DNA from: Diphasiastrum complanatum
Lineage: Eukaryota > Streptophyta > Lycopodiopsida > Lycopodiales > Lycopodiaceae
DNA length: 64,000 nucleotides
Assembly (NCBI GenBank): GCA_029204225.1
Contig: MU831576.1
Span: 1 to 64,000, forward strand
Direction: 5' to 3'
This document shows positions 22,905 to 33,180 of this stretch, piece by piece. Each line of letters opens with the position of its first letter. Within the stretch, counting starts at the first letter, position 1. Both the position numbers and the translations under genes were made by a program. The notes under the pieces are model-generated. The model was not told the origin of the DNA. It ran no database searches and saw only the letters and a list, made by a program, of their open reading frames with translations.

Positions 22905-23722
22905 TGTTGAATTTCACACGTGTGGACTGTCCACTACATGTACTTGTGATCTCCTAAGGTGTGTAGATGCACCAAGATCAAGACTAGATTGAGATTCAAG
23001 ATCAATCTTGAATCCTATGGCAAAAACACACTACTACATGCATTCAATCACTTCCAACTCTCACTCACACGTGTGGGAAGTGTTCCAAAAGTATTCTAAG
23101 TAAAAACAAGCTGCTCTCCTCGGGTAGAGAGAGAAAAACCATCATGAGCTCTCGGGTAGAGAGAGAAAGCTAGAAATTCAATGACACTCAAAATCCACTC
23201 AATCTCAAAATCAATTAGATCCAAAAGGAGGAGTACAATGATATTAGTAGATTCATGCTACCACTATGCTTAACTATGATTGGATCACACTTTTCCACCT
23301 CTTAATCCTATTGGACCATTGATCCATGCACCTCTAAATTCTATCGGACTATATTCAAGCACACCTCAAATTCCTATTGGACCACACATGGTTCCACCTC
23401 TAAATCCTATTGGACCTCTTAAGCTTCATCAAACAAAAGCATGACACTTGTCTACACTCTAATTGGCACAAGTTTGGCTCTATTTTGGCTCAATATTGGC
23501 ATTACAAGTGGAAATGGATAATTTGCCATCGATGCCAAATTTGACCCTATCAACATCCTACACCTAAATGCTTGACTATGAGATTCTATGAGACCCCTAT
23601 ATCAAACATTTTGATTTACTTTACAATTCTCCACACGTGGAAACATCCTCCACACATGTGAGATTCACTTACAAACTTCTATCATAAAAAATACCAAGCT
23701 AGATTTTTGCCAATTTCTCACA
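22905..23722 (-). repeat. Copia 5' LTR
   Basis: Partner of 18701-19520. Its inner end is directly followed (minus strand) by the primer-binding site at 22893-22904. Confidence 0.95.
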
Positions 23723-23727
23723 AAACA
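23723..23727. other. Target-site duplication AAACA, right
   Basis: Five bases directly after the right LTR. Excising the element with one duplication copy restores the interrupted reading frame (…ATSVLDTS…). Confidence 0.95.
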
Positions 23728-23906
23728 GAGGTAGCTGTATTTACAGCATTATCAACAGCAGCATTATCTACAATAGATTATGGGATAGGCTTCACTTTCT
23801 TAGGAGCACGCTTGGGGGCTGTCTGCTTCCTAGGATGCTTCGTAGGAAGATGAGTCCTATCTACAGGAGTTGGTCTAGAAGCAGCAGGCTGAGATACATG
23901 TAACCT

Positions 23907-24176
23907 ACAGTACCTATCTCTCATTCTCATCAGAAGGTGAAAATCCTTGGGCATTATGGTAACCCTCTTGGTATGGATGGCAAGCAAAAAAAAATCCTCA
24001 AAAGAAAGGCTAATATAATCTTCAACAGCCTCCTGAAGGCACTGAAGAGCACTCGGTGTGAATCTAATGTGCTGTCCGAGATCATTTCTTGTTATGTTCC
24101 GGACAGCATGGTAGAATGGAACTCTTGGGATCAACAGAGCTGTTGACCTCTGATACTTGCGTATCTCAGAGAGCCA
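23907..24176 (-). pseudogene. Histone H3-fold domain with CENH3-like residues
   Basis: About 90 residues match the H3 fold end to end: WLSEIRKYQRSTALLI (alpha-N), PFYHAVRNIT, RFTPSALQCLQEAVEDYI (alpha-2), FEDFFLLAIHTKRVTIMPKD (L2) and FHLLMRMRDRY (alpha-3). H3 hallmarks kept are EIRKYQ.ST.LLI, LQEA, AIH.KRVTIMPKD. LLIP, AVEDY and KDF resemble CENH3 more than canonical H3 (LLIRK, EAY, KDI), and loop 1 is one residue longer than in H3. The canonical tail is absent; a Pro/Lys-rich tail follows the fold instead. It sits inside a transposon-like cluster, not in a histone locus. Confidence 0.88.
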
Positions 24177-24286
24177 CCTGCTGCGGTTGCACGTTCTAGG
24201 TCTAGCAGGTGGTGTGTGGCAACCGCAAGAGATTAGGATGAGCCAGGAGAGAAGAAGTCTCTCCTTGTCTGCTTTCTCCTATCCAT

Positions 24287-25117
24287 GGGCGTGAACTATG
24301 TGATAGCGGACTTGTGCATGAAGGTTAGGATGAGAAGGAAGGGATGATAAAGAACTCGCAGAGGACCGCTATCTATGGACAGAATGTACGGTATATCGGA
24401 CCTATGCGAGCCACATATCGAAGAGAACAATTAGATTTGAGGAAAGACGCACAAGTGCGATATGGGGTGACACGTAGGCAGACGTATCGAACCTGTGTGC
24501 ATGGAAGATAGTAGGAGGAATTTTGATTGTGAAGGGCGCCCACAAATGCGATATGCGGAGCAAAAAGAAAAGTGAAAAAAATTCATCAAAATTTGTGATT
24601 TTATATCGGGGTTCGCACGTGCGAAAGAACGTCTTGTCACACGTGTGGGAGTTGTACAGACAAATGCGAGAGCGACATGTGTCACCCTGTCACACTACAT
24701 GTGTGGGATTTGTACGATCGAATGCGAGAGCGACACGTGTTTATGAGCAATCGAATGAACACGCGACACATGTCTAGGTGTCATTTCACACGTGTGCAGG
24801 TGTCATCTCACACATGCCTGTGCCTATTGTCAAATTGAAAGTAGACACGTGTCATAAGTCCGTTGACACACGTGCAAAAATTTAGTATAAATGGCACGAA
24901 AACCGAATAATTTTTTACCTTTTGCATTCTCGAAATTTGTGACATATCGCTTTTGTGCCCGCTCATTGCTGTCCGTTTGCTTGCAAGTATACCTATTCGC
25001 GCACAAGTGCGATATTCAATATCTGTCTGCCATACATATCCATCTTCTGCGTCATTTTGATAGTTAGTTTTGGTTCAGTTCTCCCACACGTACAAGTGCG
25101 ATATTCATGCTACTGCC
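24287..25117. promoter_or_regulatory. Divergent intergenic region with CACGTG array and 13-bp repeat
   Basis: The region between the minus-strand H3/protease gene and the plus-strand gene at 25118. Six perfect CACGTG palindromes lie at 24616, 24640, 24734, 24789, 24846 and 24869, with several ACATGTGT variants between them. ACAAGTGCGATAT occurs at 24451, 25013 and 25092, with ACAAATGCGATAT at 24542. Such density is far above background for A+T-rich DNA. It could be a bidirectional promoter bound by bHLH/bZIP factors, or subterminal transposase-binding sites. Several matches lie just upstream of the start at 25118. Confidence 0.6.
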
Positions 25118-26622
25118 ATGGCCTCTTCCTCATCATCCTCACAAGAATCAAACTTGAGTTCATTTCTGAGTGAATTTGGGATTACTGAAAATCTAGACTA
25201 CTTCCACAGCCTATTCAGGCCATATCTACATGTTTTCAGGACTGCACAACCAAATTCTGACGTATTTTATGAACATTATGTCAGATTCAAAGGTATACTT
25301 AGCAAGCATGTTTTCTCCATAGGTCAACTCCAGTTCATGCATTATATTGATCTTCTTCATTTCTTCCCAGCTTTTAGACATAGACTGGATAGAATGTTCA
25401 TCAAATTGTTTGATCTTTTCAAAAGTAGTTCTATGTGTCCGTATTGCAACAAGAAATGTCGATTGGTTGAATATCATAGTGGTTTCGTACTTTTTCTTTT
25501 AGTTCAGATCCCAGATGATGATGAAGTTCTTGTTGTTGACCCTCCTTTTGCACCCTCCTCAACCATTAAGGATATCAGTCACTTTTTTATCGACACTCCT
25601 GATAAAAAAAGTAACTTCATTGATTTAAATACTGATGTTCTCGAGATTCTTTCATTGGCCAAAATACATCTGATGATGAATCCAAATCTATGGAGGATTC
25701 GAAATGTCTTTTCAATTTGTCTGTATATTATATTAATGACGATGTATATTTTACTACTGCTGATTTATGTAAATTTTTTGACTATCGTGAGGACGAGGTT
25801 CTATGTTTATTATCCGGCACAATTTCTGAATTCTCTAACTTTGTAGATTTTGAGACAGATGACCTTGTTGTTGGTATTGATTTTGATGATGAGGAGGGTC
25901 TTATGACCTGTGAAGAATGCCTGAATAAGACTTTATCAAATATAGCTGAGGATGGGCGAGGCAGACCATTCGATGAAGAATTCACGGCATTTCAATCCTA
26001 GATGGGCTTCCCTCGTCTATCATTAATGCATTTCACTGATGATTCCACTTAAGTACGTGGTCATTATATTGATCATCCTGATCTGGTTGCTATAGATGAT
26101 GAAGAATGTGTAAGTGTTTAATCTTCCTTGCATTTGAATGTTTTCAATCACTGAATGAGTCTTTTCTAACATATTTCCTATTGCAGGATGCTCTCATAAT
26201 AGATGATTTTGCTGCGAGATGAGGTGGTTTCAGACAACACACATTCTCGTTCCAGGGGGACAGTGGACTGGGCCACTATCTTAGGCATTTCTTGAAGAGT
26301 GAGATTTGTAGCTCATTCCAAGCTGAGCCCAGTCGGGGAGAGTCTTATAATGGCAGTTAAAGCTTTATCATTTTATCTAGGAGGACATAAATTTGTTCAG
26401 ACAAATAAGATCATTTTTGTCAAAAGATCTTATGTTTTGAACATTTTAGGCTTTACTGATGGGAATGTTCCTTTAAGGAGCTCCCATTATTCATTGTATT
26501 CCACTTATATTGAGCTTAGTGAAAATAAGGATAATGCACATCTATTAGATGCATACGCTAGCAGAGAATTTTTTCATGACAATACTACCATAGAATCTGA
26601 TACAAGATCTGATGATGAATAG
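25118..26622 (+). pseudogene. Unknown transposon-associated protein A, copy 2 (two exons)
   Basis: The start ATG (MASSSSSSQESNLSSFLSEF) lies just after a copy of the 13-bp repeat. Exon 1 (25118-26109) has SSSMCPYCNKKCRLVEYHSG, a possible zinc site. A frame slip near 25665 leads into SDDESKSMEDSKCLFNLSVY and the acidic GIDFDDEEGLMTCEECL. In-frame stops follow FTAFQS (near 26000) and near 26050. GTAAGT at 26110 and TTGCAG before 26188 join DEEC to DALIIDDFAAR in phase. Exon 2 has a TGA, then LGHYLRHFLKSEICSSFQ and, after a slip, IMAVKALSFYLGGHKF to the end. The last part matches 14281-14675. The function is unknown. The 3' end faces the transposase-like gene at 27113. Confidence 0.6.
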
Positions 26623-26719
26623 TTGACATTTTGTATAATACAATCAATACATTTACATTGGGTATTGCTCCTCTTTTGTTCAATGAATTTGCAAAGCAAT
26701 TTTGAACATGTCATGATGA

Positions 26720-26758
26720 TCTTCTACTCAGCAATGATGATCTTCTACTCAACAATCA
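26720..26758. repeat. Short tandem duplication
   Basis: gatgatcttctactcagcaa is followed by gatgatcttctactcaacaa, two units of about 20 bases in the spacer between convergent genes. Confidence 0.85.
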
Positions 26759-27112
26759 TCTAGTTTTCTCTTCATGTATGAACTTGCATGCTTTTCTAAA
26801 CTTGTTGTATTGTGTGGACTTTGTTATATGTCGAATCTGAACTCTGCGGTAGAACCACTGAAACAATTGACAAATGTAGTTTTGTTTTTCATTAGTTCCT
26901 CCATGTTGTGTATTTCAATGAGATGTTGCTCGTGCTTGCCAGTGTGACTTCTCCATCCCTTGTGATGACCATACACTCAAGCTTCCATATGTATTTGCAA
27001 AAAATGCTGTATGATCTCTTAGTATGTGCTGCATATGTCAAAATCATAATGTTAGTCTTATGTTTAGATCTAAATATAAATGAAAATTTGAAAGCATTTT
27101 GAAAATTTTATA

Positions 27113-29140
27113 CTAACCATGTAATGAGTGATGTTTAACAAACTCGACACAAGTCCTTTGGACAGCTTTCTTATCAATAACAGAGTATTTTTCTTTTCTT
27201 AAAATAGCAATCATACTATCAAGCTTTTTCCATACATCAACTTTTAGTACTCTGGTTTTGCCGTCTTTCTCAAAGTCCTGAGTGGCAGCAATAATATCTA
27301 TCCAGACTGAGTGTTGAATATTAGAAGCCTTACCAGTATGATTTGATAGAAAACGTCGTGCTTTTGCTCCTCCTATGCTTGGCTTAGTTGGCATGTTCCC
27401 ATTCTTTCCTGAAAGCTTTTCATCTTTTTGAATTTTGACATGTCCTTTATGGAGTCCTGCTTTTGATAAAACATCTTCTAATCGAGAGATAACTTCCTTT
27501 GCTAATGATGTTGGCTTAGTATTCCAAGCAAAAACTATATGAAGATAAATAATCTTTTCTATTAATCTAACTGCTGCATGAAGAGTGCAAACATGCACAT
27601 TTTTTAAGGGGATAGGCAGCACAGGCTTCCAGTTTGGATATGCATATTCTCTAGTAATTCTTGTACTCCTAGTTACATCTTTTGCCATTTTCATGCAGTA
27701 CAAACAAGGGTGTTTTGATGTAGCACCGTGAGAGACATTATACATACATTTCAATGTTTTCAAATCACCTGCTAAGTGCCATTCAAAATTGAAGTCACCA
27801 ACTCCTGGAACATTGAGAAATCCTCCATCCATATGGTCCTTGATGATCCTAGGATAAGATGTCCTTGAGAATATCCATGATAATATATCATGATCCTCTT
27901 TCAGCACCTGTCCAAAGAATTAATCATACTTAGTTTACAATGTATTAATACTATTCAATGAATGTAATGTAATGATGAGGCTAGTTACTTGGAACGCTGC
28001 CAACCATCATATATCATTTTCTGACTGGACACTGAATTTGAAATCTTCTTGGTTCTCTGTTTGGGATAGAGCACCATTCATGAGAGTTATACTAACCCTT
28101 TCCATCTTCTGCCCTTTCACAATTTCTGACTCATCTAACTTAAGTACTATGATTATTTTGCCATTCACCTTTTCATAGGTTATATCATAGAATGTGACGA
28201 TGTATCTCAGTAAGTAATTTAGATCAGCAAATAAATTGTTTGATAAATTATAGAATATCGATCTTCCACCAGTTTCATACACCTTCTCAATGTGAAATGG
28301 AGTTCCAGTGATCTTATGCATACCTATGTTAAATGTATCCCTCTCTTTCTTCAAGTGATATGTCCTAGGGATTGGGACTTTTCTAATTTGAACTTGCTTA
28401 AAAGCTTCTCTAATTAGTTTAAATATTGTTGCATATGCTTCCCTAATAATACCTGCAAAATTACAAACACCCTGAACTATAGTCTTATCTAAAATATTTT
28501 GAATGTCCACCATCAAAGACTCTGCTATATTACACTTTACATTTGAAATCCTATTGTTCATCATGATACGCTCTGTGGATTTTCAAGTCAATATTGTGCC
28601 CAATGACATTCCTAGTGAAGCATTGTCTTTAATATTCCAAGGAGCTACTAATGCAGATCTGCAAAAAAAACAGATAGATAATAGAATATCACCATAGCTG
28701 AAATTTAATCCAAATGTCATTGAAAAACTTACAAAATTTAGAATATGCTTACTTGAATGCACGGATCCTTCTATTTCAATAACCTCCTTTTGAAAGCGTT
28801 TGAATATCCTTGCAACTTTGTCACTTTCGCTTCTTACTTTCAGCCTTCTTCTTTACCAAATCCACATCCTTCAGTAATTGTAAGTTTTCAATACGAATAG
28901 ACTGTAAGACTGATTGCATTTGCTCTAGTTTTGATTCTATATTGATTGCTATCTTCTATAATGATTCATTATTTTTTTTAAGTTGTTCATTTTCTTCTAA
29001 CGTCTTTTGGAGATGACAATCTCTATTCTGACAATAAGAGGATATTCGAATTAACTCACCTTCTAAAAAGTCAACTTTATTCATATAAAGTTGTTTTCCA
29101 TGGTTTTCCAATCTTTCACAATATCCTAGTAATCAACTAT
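27113..29140 (-). pseudogene. DDE (RNase H-fold) transposase-like gene, three exons
   Basis: Minus strand. Exon a (about 29140-28753) is a coiled coil (YCQNRDCHLQKTLEENEQLK, IENLQLLKDVDLVKKK) with stops. Exon b (28658-27989) opens after TTTTTTTTGCAG with SALVAPWNIKDNASLG. It includes GKIIIVLKLDESEIVKGQKM, in which Asp is the likely first catalytic residue, and ends WLAAFQ|GTAACT after a TGA. Exon c (27907-27113) continues in phase: VLKEDHDILSWIF, then EWHLAGDLKTLKCMY with a second Asp, HGATSKHPCLYCMK (C-x2-C) and a Lys-rich C-terminus. The Asp…GDxxxL…PCxxC layout resembles CACTA/Plavaka-type and related uncharacterised transposases. The third acidic residue was not placed. The superfamily is unassigned. 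Confidence 0.6.
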
Positions 29141-29399
29141 GCCCATTGCATATCCATATAACTAAATGAGTTATTGAAGAGAATGTGGGATGTGTCAAAG
29201 TGCTTGGATCTTGTGGATATAATGTTCCATCTATCAACCTCCTCGCCAACAGTTTGTTTCACAGAACCAACACCAGCATTACCCACCATGAAACAAACAA
29301 GTCCATATACAAGAGTTTCCCAGACAATCTAGACATGAACCTCAACCACAACTGGTGCACTTAGGACCATTTTGAAGGGGACAACAAGATCTAGGAGCT
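29141..29399. other. Boundary between the DNA-transposon-like cluster and a Gypsy fragment
   Basis: Coiled-coil homology on the minus strand ends near 29140. Gag-like plus-strand coding begins near 29400. No terminal inverted repeat was recognised at this edge. Confidence 0.35.
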
Positions 29400-30600
29400 C
29401 AAAAACATACACCTTCGAGAATCTACACAAACACATCTTGTAGAAAACTCCTACGATCATTCATATCATCATGATACAACACCTCCATCTATTAGTTCTC
29501 AACAATATCAAACCGACAACTCATGCTCGTACAAATGGGATGAGTATTCTACACCACCAGAAAATCCGGCACAGCTATCCATCCAAGGTGGGTATGCTAT
29601 TTTCTCAGGCCAAATGAGTAACCGCTATTTTATTTGTGGCGAAACTGGCCACTTCATGGTTGACTGTAAAGTTAAGAACCATTACCATGTAGAGAGCCCA
29701 GACTGTGTTCGCAAACACAGTTTCAAATATTGTCCTAAACAACCTAACAGGATCCTTCCAGCATGTCATATATCATCAAAACCTGTTAGAGTTCTAACTA
29801 GAGCACAATGCCAACAACAAGAACAGCAGCAAAACAATACAAAATCAGCTGACCCAAATGGAAGCCACTTGATAGCTTCCACATTACTCAAAGACTACCC
29901 AGACCCAAACGTGGAACAACGGCAATACAGTGAATTTTGAGAGGAGTTTTTGCGAGAGGAAGGACATACGGAAAGTCTATTATCTGCTCAGATCCCTAAC
30001 AAAGAGCAATCTCTACAGGGACTTGAAATATTTTCTGACCTCCTGCAAGCTCAACTCACTATGTCATTCCATAGTGCGCTAAAATCTTTCACCGGGCTTC
30101 AACGATATATCCATCGTAGTTTTCAGCTGCCTACTACTCGTAATGAATAGCGAAAAACAAAAGAGATTCTTGAAATTCTCCAGATTCCTATGAATCTGCT
30201 GGATATAGGTGTTGCTAAGGGGACTAGCATCACCTTGCCTTTGTCCTATAAAGACTATCCCATAGTATCCACTATTCTTGATAGCGGATCAGGCGTTAAT
30301 GTAATGGCTTTGTCATTGGCAAAGTCATGGGGCCTCCATACCCTGGTCATTTATCAAATATTAAGGTTCGAATAGCAAGTGTCAAATTTGCAATCGATTG
30401 TGTCATCTTAGACTTACCAGAAGATGCAAATACTTATAAACTCCTTCTTGGTACACCCTGGCTCCAGATGGAAGGTGTTGTCCAAGATTGGAAGCATAGC
30501 AAAATCACCTTTGGCAATCACAACAAATGAGTCATTGTTGACTCAACTGGCCATGTCAAGCCTGCTAAGGTATATGATTATAAGGGAAGCTCCTTAGATC
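29400..30600 (+). mobile_element. Gypsy-like gag-protease fragment
   Basis: One plus-strand frame runs from about 29400 through a zinc-knuckle-like CGETGHFMVDC (the first Cys of the knuckle is Tyr), a second Cys cluster, then VSTILDSGSGVNVMALSLA, an aspartic protease with DSG. It is broken by stops at 29938 and 30148, and a frame slip near 30340 leads into LLLGTPWLQMEGVVQDW. The piece ends beside the chromovirus LTR at 30637, which probably inserted into it. Confidence 0.8.
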
Positions 30601-30636
30601 TTGCTTACAAATCCTAAACACAATAGGATAACACAT

Positions 30637-31090
30637 TGTGGAGAAACCAAGTAGAAGCATCCAATCAATCTTTAGAAGCCTCACCCCCAAGCCAAGGAAC
30701 AAGAAGCATGAATGTAGAGTGAGAGCCTAGAAATGAATCAAGAACCACGATGAGGAGTAGGGCGAGTTTGGTCCTCTTATATAGAGCCTAATACATCCTG
30801 GGCACGTAGCCATGCATAGCCCTATGATCCCCATACATAGATTCACCTAGAATAGAGTTCTATGCATGGACCAACTATTTATAGAATTGCTATTGATAAC
30901 TCTACACATGCATACACTGTCTCACCTTGTCTAAACTCCACTTAGTGTGTTCTGGGCCTCACAAGGATATTAGTTACTTTCGGGTCACGTCCAGTATGAC
31001 GTGGCATAACTAACAGCTTGTTTCACTGGAGTACCGTGTATCCAAGACTAGGAGTATACTGTATCCTATGTACTGGTCATGGACATAACA
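30637..31090 (-). repeat. Chromovirus 3' LTR (minus)
   Basis: On the minus strand a purine tract (aaggaggaaagaa, 31091-31103) is followed by TGTTATGTCC… A TATA-like tataaatag lies near 30880, and the block ends …TTTCTCCACA at 30637. The length is about 454 bases. It follows the integrase/chromodomain frame directly, as expected for the 3' LTR. The 5' LTR is not in the window. Confidence 0.8.
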
Positions 31091-31118
31091 TTCTTTCCTC
31101 CTTAAACTGTTTCTATCC

Positions 31119-32006
31119 TTAAAAGCTAAAATTTGGGAAATTCTTATTTATGCTATCAACTCTCTCCCATGAATCATCATCCTCAATACGACCCTTCCAC
31201 CAAATTAAGCACTCAGAGATAGAACGATTTCTCAATTGTTTATCTCTAGTTCTGAGTACTTTCTCAGGTTCCAAAGGTACACTAAGCGACAAATCTTTGA
31301 AAGGGGATAAATCCTCATCCAATCCAATTGTATCACCATCATGTAAACTTAGTTTCAAACGGCTTACATGAAACACTGAGTGTGCAGTCGATTTTCCTTG
31401 AAGATCGAGTTCATACGCCAAAGAACCAATTCTACGTACTATCCTTAAAGATCCACAATAATGGGTAGATAGCTTATAATGCTTCCCTGTACGTAACGTC
31501 TTCGAATTTTTTGGAATCCTAAGATATAACCAGTCATCAACTTTAAAATCTCTTGGAGACCTCTTAATATTGGTATAGTGGTTAGCTCTATCCTGAGCAC
31601 TACGGATACTATCCTTAGCCACTTGCAACATTTCTTGCATATCATGCAAAAAATCAGCAACCTTCTGGATCTTAACAGACTTCATCTCAACATTTACTGG
31701 AGATCTAGGTTGAAGACCGTACATAAGCATAAAAGTACTGTAACCTCTAGCAGAATGTTTTCTACTATTATATGCAAACTCAACCAGTGGGAGATAATCT
31801 TTCCAATGAGATTGCCCGTGAGAAACATACGTCCTCAAAATATCTTCCATAGTTTGATTAGTCCTTTCTATCTTGCCATCTGATTCAGGATGATCAGAAG
31901 AACTCAAACTCAAAGAAATTTCCAATTTATGGAATACTGCTGACCAAAAGTGACCTGTGAACTTAGGATCTCTATCACTAACAATGTCACTTGGTAGACC
32001 ATACAA
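31119..32006 (-). pseudogene. Chromovirus integrase C-terminal half with chromodomain
   Basis: About 295 residues: SDIVSDRDPKFTGHFWSAVF (second catalytic Asp), SDHPESDGKIERTNQTMEDI (catalytic Glu), LPLVEFAYNSRKHSA, the GPY/F-like KHYKLSTHYCGSLRIVRRIG, HSVFHVSRLKLS, then a chromodomain EPEKVLRTRDKQLRNRSISE with CLIWWKGRIEDDDSWERVD. The chromodomain identifies a Ty3/Gypsy chromovirus; such domains steer integration toward modified chromatin. The frame is open, but the element lacks its 5' half. Confidence 0.95.
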
Positions 32007-32173
32007 CCGAAATAATCTTTCAACAAAGATCTGGGCTAATCAGAAGCCTTTATAGTTGACTTGACTAGTATGAATGCAACTAACTTAGTTAACCGATCCA
32101 CTACAACCCAAATAGAATCATTTTGTCATTGGGTCTTTGGAAGTCCAACTACAAAATCCATAGATATGCTTTC

Positions 32174-32527
32174 TCATTTCTTATCTGGGATATCTAGTGG
32201 ATGCAACAAACCACCAGCCTTATGGCGTTCAGCCTTTGCTAGTTGACAGGGCTTGCATTTAACAACATATGACTCGACATATGGCTTGAGCTTTGGCCAA
32301 TGAAATTCTCTCTTAACCAAGTCCAGAGTCATGTGTATACCGGGATGTCCTGCATAGGGTATGTCATGACATTCAAACAAAATCTTTTGTTTGAGCTCAT
32401 CATCACCAGGTACGCAAACTTTTTTATTCCGAAATAGTAAGCCATCTCGAATGGTGAACTGTTCCACAATCTTCTTATCTTTCTTAGTTAGTTGAGTCCC
32501 CTGTGTTACTAACTCAACACTATCCAC
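32174..32527 (-). pseudogene. Chromovirus integrase zinc-binding (HHCC) domain
   Basis: FECHDIPYAGHPGIHMTLDL with VKCKPCQLAKAERH gives the H-H-C-C zinc site that precedes the integrase core. RDGLLFRNKKVCVP is the usual lead-in. A break between 32007 and 32173 with stops separates it from the core. Confidence 0.92.
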
Positions 32528-32872
32528 ATTTCTTCCGGTCTGAACAATGTTCTAAATGTGACCAAAATGGGAATCTGATTCATATTTTCCTCTCAACTAA
32601 AGATATAGATTCGTAGAAATATGGGTGAATGACAACTCGTTCAGTTCACCGATCTGACTAAGAGAATCTGCAACTTGATTAGAGCTGTCTTTTATGTATC
32701 AGATTTCAGGATTGAATTCTTGCATAAATTCAGCCCGTCAAGCTTTTCTCCTCCGAAGATCATGTTGATTACAAAAATACTTAAGAGGCTGGTGATCCGT
32801 ATACACTACACACTTACCACCATACAAGTAGTGTCTCCAGGTTTTAAGTGCATGGATTACAACAAACGATTC

Positions 32873-33060
32873 CTATTCCTGTGTAGTATAACGCAATTGA
32901 GGACCAGTGAATTTTTTGCTTTCAAATGCTAGTGGCCTATCCATTTGTAATAGAACTGCTCCAACTACAACATCACTTGCATCTGTTCTCATGACGTAAG
33001 GTAAATCTGGATTTGCAATTTGTAACACAAGAGTTGAAACAATCATTGTTTTAAGTTGCA
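32873..33060 (-). pseudogene. Chromovirus RT tail and RNase H start
   Basis: MIVSTLVLQIANPDLPYVMR, TDASDVVVGAVLLQ and FESKKFTGPQLRYTTQE mark the RT-RNase H junction with the first RNase H Asp. Homology stops near 33060, where the rest of the RT is missing. The intervening 32528-32872 is decayed RNase H and linker. Confidence 0.88.
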
Positions 33061-33180
33061 TGCATGACAATTTCCTATTTTGATGTACTGTGCTTGCATG
33101 GAATGTCTGCATGTGATTTCTCTGAGTGATTCTGACATGCATGGGTTGATTAGATCTGTTTTGAGTGGTCATACGCATGT

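Larger units (their letters stand above)
18701..23722 (-). mobile_element. Copia element with both LTRs and 5-bp target duplication
   Basis: LTRs at 18701-19520 and 22905-23722 are about 820 bases each and differ at roughly 15 positions by eye. On the minus strand they start TGTGAGAAATT and end ATTCAACA. The flanks carry AAACA on both sides (18696-18700 and 23723-23727). A primer-binding site TGGTATCAGAGC (initiator tRNA-Met type) abuts the 5' LTR. The interior codes for gag and part of pol but lacks most of the integrase and RT, so it is non-autonomous. It lies inside the H3/protease gene and splits its coding frame. Confidence 0.97.
17539..24286 (-). pseudogene. Histone H3-fold plus ULP1-type protease gene, split by a Copia insertion
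   Basis: Minus strand. A short basic start (MDRRKQTRRDFFSPGSS, 24286-24236) is followed after a frame break by an H3 fold (24176-23907), a basic tail ending KKVKPIP, and an in-frame TAA (about 23778). The same frame continues as SIVDNAAVDNAVNTATS up to the Copia element and resumes beyond it as LDTSIIAVDTTHPPPPPPP. Protease exons are 18278-18700, 17992-18171, 17776-17879 and 17539-17676, with GT-AG introns of about 100 bases. NDHWSL carries the catalytic His at the exon 1/2 join, and TQQNDSFNCGWYTLYNA carries the oxyanion Gln and catalytic Cys. Exon 2 needs a frame slip. Exon 3 lacks one base relative to the copy near 38731. It is decayed; whether H3 and protease were one protein rests on the open linker with only one stop. 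Confidence 0.75.

Noticed and set aside
13981-29140. Terminal inverted repeats for the proposed composite DNA element
   Set aside because: I compared the edges by eye and found no convincing pair, so no element ends are annotated.
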